From Bacteroidota bacterium (lineage in GTDB: Bacteria > Bacteroidota > Bacteroidia > Chitinophagales > Chitinophagaceae), in contig JAEZRL010000287.1 of the NCBI GenBank assembly GCA_023440945.1, positions 1-33,356 on the forward strand: DNA of 33,356 bases, read 5' to 3'. The position numbers were made by a program, and so were the translations under genes. How positions within the stretch are numbered: the stretch's first letter is position 1; every line of letters starts with the position of its first letter. The notes under the pieces are model-generated. The model was not told the DNA's origin. It made no database searches and saw nothing but the letters and a program-made list of their open reading frames with translations. This document shows, piece after piece, positions 7,601-16,502 of this stretch.

Positions 7601-8962
7601 TTGAATCTACTTTTTGTTCTCCCTGAGTTTTATCCCGCCACATCTGGTGGAATTTGTACTTATTACAGAGAGTTATTTAAAGAAAACCAGGCCAACGGTA
7701 AGTGGAATATTACGGTAATACAGGGAAGCGCGGTAGAAACGAGGGGCGGAGAAACTTGTTGGGAAGGGATAAAAATACATTACCTGACCCTCGAACTGCT
7801 TAATAAGTATAAAAACTTTTTTAAGGATCTGGGCCTCATGCCCGAGTTGCAAAACCATGTTGCTTCTGCATGGGCTATATATGAGCTGGCGCATCAGTTA
7901 AACCAGGACTTCGATGCGGTAATTACGACAGATTGGGGATTTGGTTTTGTACCCTGGATTATTAAAAATGAAAAGCCGGTAATTGTACATCTGCACGGAA
8001 GCGCAGGGCAGATAGACCATTATGAACCCCGGCCTGGCTGGAAGTTATGGTCTGATCTTTACCTGCAGATAGAAAGCACTCTCTTTTCTTATGCAGATGC
8101 CTTAGTTACCCATAGTAGACAAAATATTAACTTCTGGGATCAGAGATTGTTTAAAAAGAAAAACATAGCACTTATTCCACCTGCAATTGCTAAAACTAAT
8201 GGAATCGTTGTGGGTGAAGGGAAAGGCATAAATGGTAAAAGTGTAGGATTAGTGGTTGGAAGAATACAATATTGGAAGGGAGCAATACAATTGTGTGAGG
8301 CAGTAAACCTGCTTTCAGAAGAAAAGAAAAACAAGCTTAAGATATACTGGGTGGGCAGGGATACTTATTACGCTGCGGCTAATACTTCGATGGATGAGTT
8401 CTTGCATAAGAACTACCGTGGCATCTGGGGGAATATTATTCAACCGTTGGGAGAAAAAAGGCAGGAAGAGATCCGGAGGCTGTATGCCCTATCAGATTGG
8501 ACTGTAGTACCCTCTACATGGGATATGTTCAACCTGGCTGCAGTAGAGCACCTAATGAATAAAAAACCTTTGATCTGCTCTACGGGGGCAGGTGCTTCAG
8601 ATTTTCTTAATTCTGACGACATAATCCTGTTTAATAATACCCCCGAAGATTTGGCAGCTTCAATAGAAAGGATTTTAGGTTTAAGCGAGGATGAGTTAAA
8701 AAAAATGGGCGAAAAAGGCTACTCGTTTGCATCGGGGAAATTTAATCCCTGCTCTGTTCATATGCAGCATTCCGTGGTAGTAGAAACGGCTATTGGAAAT
8801 TTCACCAGGAAAAATAATCTGGAAGATAGATTTAGCTGGCTGCTTCCAAACCAGAATGTAAACGATCTTCAAAACGCCAAACAAGTACTTTTAGAAAACT
8901 GGACTTTAAAAGAAGTAACTGCTCTTTTTATTAAGAGAGTAAGAGCAAAAGTAAAAATATGA
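7601..8962 (+). CDS. Glycosyltransferase family 4
   Basis: This 453-residue GT-B enzyme starts at a TTG codon; that start is needed because the first beta strand (NLLFVLPEFYP) begins right after it. SGGICTYY at 15-22 is the N-terminal glycine loop. LHGSAGQIDHYE at 131-142 lies in the acceptor domain. VGRIQYWKG at 219-227 is the donor-domain phosphate-binding loop, and PSTWDMFNLAAVEHL at 304-318 matches the EX7E region, with Asp in place of the first Glu. A C-terminal extension of about 60 residues follows the core. The stop overlaps the next start by 4 bases (ATGA), indicating translational coupling to the GT2 that follows. Retaining chemistry is known for the family; substrates are unknown. 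Confidence 0.93.
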   Translation: MNLLFVLPEFYPATSGGICTYYRELFKENQANGKWNITVIQGSAVETRGGETCWEGIKIHYLTLELLNKYKNFFKDLGLMPELQNHVASAWAIYELAHQLNQDFDAVITTDWGFGFVPWIIKNEKPVIVHLHGSAGQIDHYEPRPGWKLWSDLYLQIESTLFSYADALVTHSRQNINFWDQRLFKKKNIALIPPAIAKTNGIVVGEGKGINGKSVGLVVGRIQYWKGAIQLCEAVNLLSEEKKNKLKIYWVGRDTYYAAANTSMDEFLHKNYRGIWGNIIQPLGEKRQEEIRRLYALSDWTVVPSTWDMFNLAAVEHLMNKKPLICSTGAGASDFLNSDDIILFNNTPEDLAASIERILGLSEDELKKMGEKGYSFASGKFNPCSVHMQHSVVVETAIGNFTRKNNLEDRFSWLLPNQNVNDLQNAKQVLLENWTLKEVTALFIKRVRAKVKI

Positions 8963-9909
8963 AACTGCAGCACACATTGGCATTATGTATTCCGGCTTAC
9001 AATGCCGCACATTATTTACCTAAATTGTTACATTCTGCAAAAAATCAGGCGATCCCTTTCAACGAAATACTGGTATATAACGACTGCAGTACGGATAATA
9101 CAAAAGAAATTGCAGAAGAATATGGAGCAATTGTAATCAATGGTGATATAAACAGGGGCTGCTCTTATGGAAAAAATAAACTTGCTGAATATGCAACTTC
9201 ACAATGGCTTCATTTTCATGATGCTGACGACTTATTGCTGCCCAACTTTACATTAGTTGCAAATAAATGGATGAGGTCACCGGATAGTCCTGACGTAGTG
9301 CTCCTGAATTATGAGTACCGGGAGGCTGGAACAAATGAACTGATATGCATGCCCTCGTATGATCTTGCTATAATGCAAAACGATCCCGTTAAATTCACCA
9401 TTACCCATAAGATTGTCAATTTTGGAATTTACAAAAGATCTTCGTTTTTAACAGCCGGAGGTTTCAACCTGGATACCAAGGTGCTTTACAATGAAGATGC
9501 TGCTTTTCATCATCGTCTTTCTCTGGCAGAACTGAAATTCGGATACGAAAAGGAGGTTACCTGTATCAATTATCGTTACAACAAAAGCATGTCTGCTTCT
9601 AACATTCGTAAATGCCTTGTTGCGAAATATTACGTAACAGAAAATTTGGTAGCTAATCATCTTCATAAGAAATATCCGAATGAAATTGGATCCATCTACT
9701 GGGAATTAGCAGCTTTGTTTGCTTCACAGAAAGACTGGAAGTACACTAAGAAGTCCCTGGCAAGAGCAAAGGCAGTTACAAAAAGCCGTATTCCAAAAGA
9801 TGAAAAAAACAAACTATTGAGATACTTGTGTGGTGTTGATCCTTTTTTTGCTCATTCGGTAAGAGAATATTATATAAGATTTTTTAAACCCCAACTCAGA
9901 CGGATATAG
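8959..9909 (+). CDS. Glycosyltransferase family 2
   Basis: This 316-residue GT-A enzyme shows the GT2 motifs in order. IPAYNAAHY follows the first strand, NDCSTDNT is at residues 41-48 for nucleotide binding, and HDADD at 87-91 holds the metal-binding DxD. YNEDAAFHHR at about 177-186 contains the ED dipeptide expected for the catalytic base. The C-terminal part is rich in Lys and Arg with no clear domain. Its start overlaps the previous GT4 stop by 4 bases, so the two are probably made in equal amounts and may act in successive steps on the same lipid-linked acceptor; that last point is inference. Confidence 0.94.
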   Translation: MKLQHTLALCIPAYNAAHYLPKLLHSAKNQAIPFNEILVYNDCSTDNTKEIAEEYGAIVINGDINRGCSYGKNKLAEYATSQWLHFHDADDLLLPNFTLVANKWMRSPDSPDVVLLNYEYREAGTNELICMPSYDLAIMQNDPVKFTITHKIVNFGIYKRSSFLTAGGFNLDTKVLYNEDAAFHHRLSLAELKFGYEKEVTCINYRYNKSMSASNIRKCLVAKYYVTENLVANHLHKKYPNEIGSIYWELAALFASQKDWKYTKKSLARAKAVTKSRIPKDEKNKLLRYLCGVDPFFAHSVREYYIRFFKPQLRRI

Positions 9910-9962
9910 ATACCACTGTTCTTCAATAAGAAACCCTTTTTTAGTTACAAATACTAACTTGT

Positions 9963-10874
9963 ATGAGAATAGCAATTGTTATTCCTTATTTTGGCAAATG
10001 GACTTCCTATTTCAATATCTATTTGAAGGGATGTGAAGGAAACCCGTGGCTGGATGTATTGTTCTTTACCGATTGCCCCATTCCTGCGAAGCATCCTGCT
10101 AATGTTCATTTCTTTACTTCCACGCTAAAAGAGACATCGGACCTGATAACACAAAAAACAGGTGCAAATGTCGATCTGAAGTTTGCCTACAAACTTTGTG
10201 ATCTGAAGCCTTTTTACGGAAAGGTTTATGAAGATTTTCTAAAACGTTATGCTTACTGGGGCTATAGCGATATAGATCTGTTTTATGGTAATTTGGAGCC
10301 TTTTATATTTCCACGCATTAAGGCCGGGTTTGATATTCTTTCCAGCAGGGTCGCAACAGTTTGTGGTTCGTTCACAATTTTGAAAAACAGCCCTGCAGTA
10401 TGCAATCTGTATCAGCAGATTCCTAATTTTTCTGCGTTGCTTCAATCAGATAAATGCGAGGCTTTGGATGAAACCTGTTGGTCGGATCTCTCCTGGAAGG
10501 GCGAGTCGAAGCTTAAACTTCCTAAAGCCTCATTTACCTATATCGCTGCCAATGCAGATGAAAATGGCAGTGTAAAAGTTTCTTTCACCAATATCTGCCG
10601 GGAGCATGTTGGCGGAGATGAGAAACTGGTATATGAAAACCATCACGTTAAGGTTAAAGATGAAGAGTATGCATACTTCCATTATATCCATAATAAAACG
10701 AAGGCAGAGTTCAAATTTCCGGATTGGCAAAACGTGCCGGATAAATTTTATGTGACCTCTACCGGGTTTTATACTTCGACGCAGTTCAGGTTTTACACTA
10801 TAATGCACAGTTACAGGAATTTGAGAGGGCTTATAAAGAGGGCAAAAAATAAATTTTTTAAACCTAATAGCTAA
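9963..10874 (+). CDS. DUF6625-like protein, probable glycosyltransferase
   Basis: This 303-residue protein starts with MRIAIVIPYFGKW and contains KLCDLKPFYG at 77-86 and YWGYSDIDLFYGNL at 98-111. The sequence around DID (103-105) recalls the DxD site of GT-A enzymes that fold like GT8/GT32. This pattern is typical of a family I know as DUF6625, found beside glycosyltransferases in capsule and exopolysaccharide loci. No experimentally fixed function is known to me. It sits between two GT2 genes in the same direction (gaps 53 and 29 bases), which supports a sugar-transfer role. It carries several Cys residues (for example 25, 79 and 134) but no signal peptide, so it should be cytoplasmic. Family label is from memory and moderately sure. 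Confidence 0.75.
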   Translation: MRIAIVIPYFGKWTSYFNIYLKGCEGNPWLDVLFFTDCPIPAKHPANVHFFTSTLKETSDLITQKTGANVDLKFAYKLCDLKPFYGKVYEDFLKRYAYWGYSDIDLFYGNLEPFIFPRIKAGFDILSSRVATVCGSFTILKNSPAVCNLYQQIPNFSALLQSDKCEALDETCWSDLSWKGESKLKLPKASFTYIAANADENGSVKVSFTNICREHVGGDEKLVYENHHVKVKDEEYAYFHYIHNKTKAEFKFPDWQNVPDKFYVTSTGFYTSTQFRFYTIMHSYRNLRGLIKRAKNKFFKPNS

Positions 10875-10903
10875 TCGCAGGAGCGCTATTTTAATATTCG
10901 TAC

Positions 10904-11857
10904 ATGAAAAATCCTTTAGTATCCGTGTGTATAGCTGCTTATAATGCAGAAAATTATATCGAACAAACGTTGGATAGTTTGTATGAACAGTCTTACCCTC
11001 ATATTGAGATTATTGTAGTAAATGATGGCTCAAAAGATAGTACGCTCAATCTCTTAAAAAAGCAGCAAAAACATAACCTGATAATTATTAATCAGGATAA
11101 TAAGGGGCAATGCGCTGCTGCTAATACTGCTTTCAAACATGCGAAAGGTGAACTGATAAAGTTCATGGATGCCGATGACCTGATATCGAGAGATTTTATC
11201 AAAAACCAGGTAGAAAGATTAAATGGTAGAAATAATGCTATCGCTTCTGCTTCCTGGGGGCGTTTTAGTAAAGACGATCTTTCCGATTTCCAATTAAATT
11301 ATGAAAAGGTATGGAAAGATATGAAGCCGATAGACTGGTTGGTAGAATCCCTTTGGGAAGGGCCAAATATGATGCAATGTGCTTTATGGCTTATTCCCCG
11401 CGGGATTTTGGAATCATCCGGTATATGGGATGAACGGTTATCATTGATAAATGATTTTGAATTCTTCATCCGCGTATTACTTGCAAGCGAAGATATATTG
11501 TTTACGAAGGACGCTTTTCTTTATTATCGTTCGGAAATAAGTGATTCCCTATCAAAACAAAAAACAAGAAAAGCATTAGAATCTGCCTATCTATCCATCA
11601 CCCTTGGCATCGAACATTTACTTTCTTTTGAAGATACATTAAGGGTTAGAAAAGTATGCGCAGATTATTTTCAATTATGGAAATATGAGTTTTATCCCAA
11701 TCACCCGGATTTGTTCTTTGCAGCGGAGAAAAGAATTGAAGAATTAGGCGGTTCGCAAATTGAATTTCCGGCAGGCGGCATGACAAAACTGTTTACGGTT
11801 TTTCTTGGGTGGAAGAGGACGAAAAAATTAAAGGCAGTTTTAAGTTATAATAATTAA
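10904..11857 (+). CDS. Glycosyltransferase family 2
   Basis: A typical short GT2 enzyme of 317 residues. VSVCIAAYNAENYI opens the nucleotide-binding half, NDGSKDST is at 40-47, and the metal-binding DADD at 89-92. LINDFEFFIR at 181-190 is the ND/ED acceptor-side motif, with the likely base among Asp184 and Glu186. This arrangement is the one seen in WfgS/WcaA-like enzymes that add hexoses to lipid-linked oligosaccharides. The following gap of 89 bases before an acyltransferase-3 gene is one of the longer ones in this part of the cluster. Specific linkage cannot be predicted. Confidence 0.94.
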   Translation: MKNPLVSVCIAAYNAENYIEQTLDSLYEQSYPHIEIIVVNDGSKDSTLNLLKKQQKHNLIIINQDNKGQCAAANTAFKHAKGELIKFMDADDLISRDFIKNQVERLNGRNNAIASASWGRFSKDDLSDFQLNYEKVWKDMKPIDWLVESLWEGPNMMQCALWLIPRGILESSGIWDERLSLINDFEFFIRVLLASEDILFTKDAFLYYRSEISDSLSKQKTRKALESAYLSITLGIEHLLSFEDTLRVRKVCADYFQLWKYEFYPNHPDLFFAAEKRIEELGGSQIEFPAGGMTKLFTVFLGWKRTKKLKAVLSYNN

Positions 11858-11946
11858 AGGATAGTTTTTCTTTGTAGTATAATTGAGATTGTGTAACCAA
11901 TAATTACAGTAGCACTTAAGGCTTATACAGCAACTCTAAACCAAAA

Positions 11947-12939
11947 ATGAAAAAACAGGATCTTAAACAGGTGCATCTTTTAAGAGCTGTGGCTGCACTG
12001 GCAGTAACAGTTTTTCATCTTTATTGCGGAAATCCCAACTTATTCACGCAAACAACTGCTATAAAAAAAGAAGTCTCATACGGCTACCTGGGCGTAGAAC
12101 TTTTTTTTCTCCTTTCCGGCTTTATCATCTGTTACGCTCTTCCTCAAACCTATAATTTAAAGACTGATTTAAAAACATTCCTGCTTAAAAGAATAACAAG
12201 GATCGAACCTCCTTATATCATTTCCATCGTACTCCTGGTGATTATAAATGAAGTCGCTACATTATACAGCGGCGTTCGCTTTGACTTCAGTTTGAAGGAG
12301 TTTGCATTGCATCTTGGGTATCTGGACAATTTTGGTTTCGGGACTTACTATAATGTGGTTTATTGGACTTTAGGAATAGAGTTCCAGTTTTACCTTTTAA
12401 TAGCTTTTATCTTTCCATTTCTTATTAATAAGTCCGTTGTATCCGTATTTTTAGTACTCTCGGCTTTATTGGCTCTTTCCCTGGTACACCTGAAAAACAT
12501 GGCCATTATTTTTACTTATCTGCCTGTTTTTTGTGCAGGATTTCTTGTTTTTTTATATCGTTATCATAAAAGCATCGATCTTAGAGTATATGTTGCGATG
12601 ACCGCTCTTTCACTGGCTCTCGTGTGGTATAATTTGGACGTCGCTGCTCTTAACACGACTATAACTGGCATTCTGATTCTTTTTTTCTTCAATTACTCAA
12701 ATAGAGTGATCAATTATTTTTCTAAGATTTCTTATTCACTTTATCTTACCCATGTTTTTATCGGCGGCAAAGTTGTCAACCTGGGATTACGATTTGTAAA
12801 TACTAACTTACAACGTTATGCGCTTTTTTTTATAGCGTTAGGCATATCTGTATTAAGCGCTCACCTTTTTTACCTTTTAATTGAGAAACCATCATTGAAA
12901 TTCTCAAAGCGCTATCGCTATCAAAATTTATATTCTTAA
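11947..12939 (+). CDS. Acyltransferase-3 family membrane protein (OafA/YrhL-like)
   Basis: This 330-residue multi-pass membrane protein belongs to the acyltransferase-3 family, which moves acetyl or other acyl groups from a cytoplasmic donor onto sugars at the membrane. LLRAVAALAVTVFHL at 11-25 holds the conserved Arg13 and His24. GYLGVELFFLLSGFII at 46-61 is the second signature, and RITRIEPPY from about 82 is the conserved arginine loop. About ten hydrophobic helices can be picked out. It lacks the C-terminal SGNH domain of OafA, so it is the short form. Encoded within a run of glycosyltransferases, it probably decorates the repeat unit before polymerisation (inference). Confidence 0.93.
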   Translation: MKKQDLKQVHLLRAVAALAVTVFHLYCGNPNLFTQTTAIKKEVSYGYLGVELFFLLSGFIICYALPQTYNLKTDLKTFLLKRITRIEPPYIISIVLLVIINEVATLYSGVRFDFSLKEFALHLGYLDNFGFGTYYNVVYWTLGIEFQFYLLIAFIFPFLINKSVVSVFLVLSALLALSLVHLKNMAIIFTYLPVFCAGFLVFLYRYHKSIDLRVYVAMTALSLALVWYNLDVAALNTTITGILILFFFNYSNRVINYFSKISYSLYLTHVFIGGKVVNLGLRFVNTNLQRYALFFIALGISVLSAHLFYLLIEKPSLKFSKRYRYQNLYS

Positions 12940-12950
12940 AACTAATACTC

Positions 12951-13967
12951 TTGAAAATCGCAATTACATCTGATCCTTTTATACCCGTTCCTCCTGTCAA
13001 TTATGGCGGTATTGAACGTATTATAGATTTTTTAGCAGAGGGACTTGCAAAAAAAGGGCATGAAGTAGTGCTGGTAGCTCACGCAGATTCAAAAGTAAAT
13101 GTTCCTTTGATGAAATATCCTCCTTTAAAAGAAGGAATAAAAGGTCATCTGGACAATGTTTTGACGATAAACAAATTAAAAGACTGGAAACCTGACCTGG
13201 TTCATAGTTTTAGCAGGTTGGCTTACCTGCTTCCTTTTCTCGGTTCTGATGTACCGAAACTGATGTCATACCAGCGGGAGCCTACTATTTCACAGGTAAG
13301 AAAAGCAGTTAAATTTTCAAAGAAAAATACATTAGCCTTCACTGGGTGCAGTAATTATATCAGTGATCAGATTAAGCCTTTTGCATCTTCCTTTACCGTT
13401 TATAATGGGGTGGATCTGGAGAAATATAAGTTTCAGTCTGCTGTTGAAGACGATGCTCCTCTTGTTTTTCTGGGTAGAATAGAACCAGTAAAAGGAACGC
13501 ATATAGCAGTTGAAGCATCAAAGGCAACTGGAAAAAAACTGCTCATAGCGGGAAATATTCCGTCCGAACATCAACCTTATTTTGAAGAAAAGATAGCGCC
13601 TCATTTAGACGAAAAAATTAAATACGTAGGACCGGTTAATGACGTACAAAAAAATGAATTATTAGGGAAGGCAGCAGCTTTCCTAATGCCCATTGAATGG
13701 GACGAGCCTTTTGGTATTGTAATGGCAGAAGCATTGGCCTGTGGCACTCCTGTGATTGGCTACAGAAGAGGTGCCGTTCCGGAAGTAGTGGAACATGGTG
13801 TGAACGGCTTTATCGCGGATAGTTTCAACTCCCTTTGTTCTTATATTCTGAAAAGTGCTTCACTCTCCCGGAGAGATGCGAGAAAATCAGCGGAAGAAAA
13901 TTTTTCCAGTAAAGTGATCATAGACAGGTACCTCGATGTTTATCAGTCCTTAATTAATAAAAATTAA
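12951..13967 (+). CDS. Glycosyltransferase family 4
   Basis: This 338-residue GT4 enzyme starts with TTG, directly followed by the first strand (KIAITSDPF). The N-terminal loop reads YGGIER at 18-23. The acceptor domain includes MSYQREP. The donor-domain loop is LGRIEPVKG (174-182). EWDEPFGIVMAEALACG at 249-265 contains an intact EX7E pair, Glu252 and Glu260, which binds the donor sugar and supports retaining catalysis as known for the family. It is somewhat short for GT4 but complete. It begins 11 bases after the acyltransferase stop and opens a run of four GT-B genes. TTG as start is supported by the lack of a suitable ATG before the first strand. Confidence 0.94.
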   Translation: MKIAITSDPFIPVPPVNYGGIERIIDFLAEGLAKKGHEVVLVAHADSKVNVPLMKYPPLKEGIKGHLDNVLTINKLKDWKPDLVHSFSRLAYLLPFLGSDVPKLMSYQREPTISQVRKAVKFSKKNTLAFTGCSNYISDQIKPFASSFTVYNGVDLEKYKFQSAVEDDAPLVFLGRIEPVKGTHIAVEASKATGKKLLIAGNIPSEHQPYFEEKIAPHLDEKIKYVGPVNDVQKNELLGKAAAFLMPIEWDEPFGIVMAEALACGTPVIGYRRGAVPEVVEHGVNGFIADSFNSLCSYILKSASLSRRDARKSAEENFSSKVIIDRYLDVYQSLINKN

Positions 13968-13984
13968 ATAGAGCCATAAGCGTT

Positions 13985-15223
13985 TTGAAGAAAATTTTAT
14001 TAATAACATCCGGGCAACCTTCGCTAAATCCACGGCTAGTGAAAGAAGCGGATATTTTGGCTGAAAAGGGATTCAAGGTTATCGTTCTCTATCAGTATTG
14101 GAACGAATGGGGAACAAGGCTGGACGAAGAATTGCTGAAAACGAAAAACTGGACCGCCATCCAGGTCGGGGGAAATCCTCAAAATAAAAAGTTGGTATAT
14201 AACCTAAGCCGGGTTATTCATAGAATTTCAAAAAGCATTTTCCCGAAAACAGGTTCCAAAGCGGCCGCGGTAGGAGCCATAGCAAGAAGTAGCTACTACC
14301 TCGTTAGGAAAGCAAAAAAAATAAAAGCTGATTTTTATATCGGCCATAATTTAGGAGCACTTCCCGCTACCGTGATTGCGGCTCGCTTCCATAAAAAAAA
14401 CTGCGGTTTTGACGCGGAAGATTTTCACCGGCATGAAACAAGTGATGAGCAAGATCATTTGGATGTTAAACTTAAAAAATATATAGAGGAACAGTTTTAC
14501 CCTTATTTAAGTTATTTATCCACCGCCAGCACGTTGATTTCCCGGGAATATAAGTTACTCTTTCCCACGCTTAACATCAGTACTATTCTGAATGTTTTTC
14601 CTAAAACCACTAAATGGCAGGATCATGTAAGAAATTCCACTTCAACGGCTCCTTTAAGACTCTTCTGGTTTTCACAAACAATAGGTGTTAATCGTGGTGT
14701 TCAGGATGTAATAAAAGCTATGAAACTGTTGGAAGATACAGAATTGGAGTTGCATGTCTATGGTTATTTACCAAAGGAGTCAAAGAGCGTGTTTGATAAC
14801 TTGGTTGCGGGATTAAAATTCAGCCACACTCCTCGTATTTATTTTCATGATCCCGTTCCTGAAAAAGAGCTTTTACAACTTGCTGCAAACTTTGATATTG
14901 GCTTTGCTATAGAACCGGGTTTTTGTATCAATAATAAGATTGCTTTAAGCAACAAGATATTCACTTATCTTTTTGGTGGTTGTGCTGTCGTATTTAGTAA
15001 TACACCGGCTCAGTCAGATTTTTATAACAGGTATCAGAACATTGGATGTATATATGATAGTAATGACGTTGATGCATTAGCTACCATCTTATCCCGATAC
15101 TATTGTAATCGGGAATTATTATACGAGCACCAGGCAAATAGTAAAAAACTATTTGAGGAGGAGATGAACTGGCAGGCAGAGTCAAAAAAATTTTTTGGAG
15201 TAATTGAATCAGTTCTGAATTGA
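13985..15223 (+). CDS. Glycosyltransferase, GT-B fold (GT4-like)
   Basis: This 412-residue protein starts with TTG and the strand KKILLITSGQPSLNPRLVKEA, a form of N-terminus seen in a Bacteroidota GT-B group where the usual GG loop is replaced by NPR. GHNLGALP at 120-127 and FDAEDFHRHE at 142-151 line the acceptor cleft. In the donor domain, LFWFSQTIGVNRGVQD (about 226-241) replaces the GR..xxKG loop. FDIGFAIEPGF followed by LSNKIFTYLFGG (303-332) corresponds to the donor-binding region. The stop overlaps the next TTG start by 4 bases. I am confident of the fold and role class, not of the sugar. Confidence 0.9.
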   Translation: MKKILLITSGQPSLNPRLVKEADILAEKGFKVIVLYQYWNEWGTRLDEELLKTKNWTAIQVGGNPQNKKLVYNLSRVIHRISKSIFPKTGSKAAAVGAIARSSYYLVRKAKKIKADFYIGHNLGALPATVIAARFHKKNCGFDAEDFHRHETSDEQDHLDVKLKKYIEEQFYPYLSYLSTASTLISREYKLLFPTLNISTILNVFPKTTKWQDHVRNSTSTAPLRLFWFSQTIGVNRGVQDVIKAMKLLEDTELELHVYGYLPKESKSVFDNLVAGLKFSHTPRIYFHDPVPEKELLQLAANFDIGFAIEPGFCINNKIALSNKIFTYLFGGCAVVFSNTPAQSDFYNRYQNIGCIYDSNDVDALATILSRYYCNRELLYEHQANSKKLFEEEMNWQAESKKFFGVIESVLN

Positions 15224-16500
15224 AAAATATCCTGGTAATATCACCCTATTTCCCACCATCCAATGCAGCGGACATGCAAAGGATAAGAATGAGTCTGCCT
15301 TTTTTTGCGGAATTTGGTTATAACGCGGAAGTTGTGTGTGTGGATGAGAAGTATTCAGATATGGTAAAAGACGACTTATTGTCTGCTTCTGTTCCTGCCG
15401 GTACAGTAATACATAGCGTTAAGGCCTTTTCGAAAAAGAGGACATCCAAAATCGGGTTGGGAAGCATAGCGCTTCGCTCTTTATATTTTTATAACAGGAA
15501 AGTAAAAAAGCTCCTTAGATCAAAAAAATATGACCTCGTTTATTTTTCTACCACTCAGTTTCCGGTGTGTATACTGGGAAATTACTGGAAGAAAAAATAT
15601 AAAGTTCCCTACGTAATAGATATGCAGGATCCCTGGCATTCAGAGTATTATCAGGATAAACCCAAACAGGAGCGTCCGCCCAAATATTGGTTCTCTTATC
15701 GGTTGAACAAATTACTTGAACCCATCGCTATGCGGCATGTAGATGGATTGATTGCGGTTTCTACAGCATATATCACTACGTTAAAGGAAAGATATCCTTC
15801 TATAAAAGATGTTCCTGCTGCCACTATAACCTTCGGTGCTTTTAAACCAGACTTTGAAATATTGGCGAAGAACAAAATCGCCTCTGCTATCGAAAAAAAG
15901 AAAGGCCGGCTCGCATTGGTATATGTGGGCAGGGGCGGACATGATATGAGAGAAAGTTTGCAGTTGTTATTCAGCGCTTTTAAAAGAGGCTTGCAGGAGA
16001 TGCCCGAAGTTTTAAAAAACTTTCATTTCTATTTTATAGGAACAAGTTATGCACCACAAGGTAAAGGTGAAAAAACAATTTTGCCGGTAGCAGAGTCACT
16101 CGGTATTGAAGAATATGTGTCAGAACAAACAGATCGTGTTCCCTTTTACCAGGGCTTAAAAACCTTAACTATGGCCGACGGGTTTATTATCCCCGGCTCG
16201 AATGATGCCGGTTATACTGCTTCAAAATTGTATCCGTATATTCTGGCACAAAAGCCGTTGCTGGGCATTTTTCACGAAAAAAGCAGTGCAGTAAAAATTC
16301 TTAAGGAATGCCAGGCAGGGGAGGCACTTACATTGCAATCAGATTTCAATTGTTTCTATTTAAGATGCAGGCAATTTTTCCTCGGCATCTATAACAATAC
16401 CTTGAACATACAAACAGACTGGAAATCTTTTGAACCTTATACAGCAAAAGAAATGTGCAGGCGGCAGGTTGAGTTATTTGAAGCGGTTTTAAAACAATAA
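15220..16500 (+). CDS. Glycosyltransferase, GT-B fold (GT4-like)
   Basis: This 426-residue protein opens with ILVISPYFPPSNAADMQRIR, where N15-A-A-D and the following arginines stand in for the GG loop, as in a GT4 subgroup common in gliding Bacteroidota. DMQDPWH at 134-140 is a characteristic acceptor-domain motif of this subgroup. VGRGGHDM at 236-243 is the donor loop, and GSNDAGYTASKLYPYI (about 326-341) lies where EX7E usually is. The TTG start overlaps the previous stop (TTGA), so translation is probably coupled. The next gene follows by 2 bases. Sugar specificity is not evident. Confidence 0.9.
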   Translation: MKNILVISPYFPPSNAADMQRIRMSLPFFAEFGYNAEVVCVDEKYSDMVKDDLLSASVPAGTVIHSVKAFSKKRTSKIGLGSIALRSLYFYNRKVKKLLRSKKYDLVYFSTTQFPVCILGNYWKKKYKVPYVIDMQDPWHSEYYQDKPKQERPPKYWFSYRLNKLLEPIAMRHVDGLIAVSTAYITTLKERYPSIKDVPAATITFGAFKPDFEILAKNKIASAIEKKKGRLALVYVGRGGHDMRESLQLLFSAFKRGLQEMPEVLKNFHFYFIGTSYAPQGKGEKTILPVAESLGIEEYVSEQTDRVPFYQGLKTLTMADGFIIPGSNDAGYTASKLYPYILAQKPLLGIFHEKSSAVKILKECQAGEALTLQSDFNCFYLRCRQFFLGIYNNTLNIQTDWKSFEPYTAKEMCRRQVELFEAVLKQ

Positions 16501-16502
16501 GA

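Noticed and set aside
7492..7626. Small ATG-started frame of 44 codons in the gap before the gene at 7601
   Set aside because: It runs into the coding region of the glycosyltransferase in another frame, resembles no family, and has no ribosome-site or codon support.
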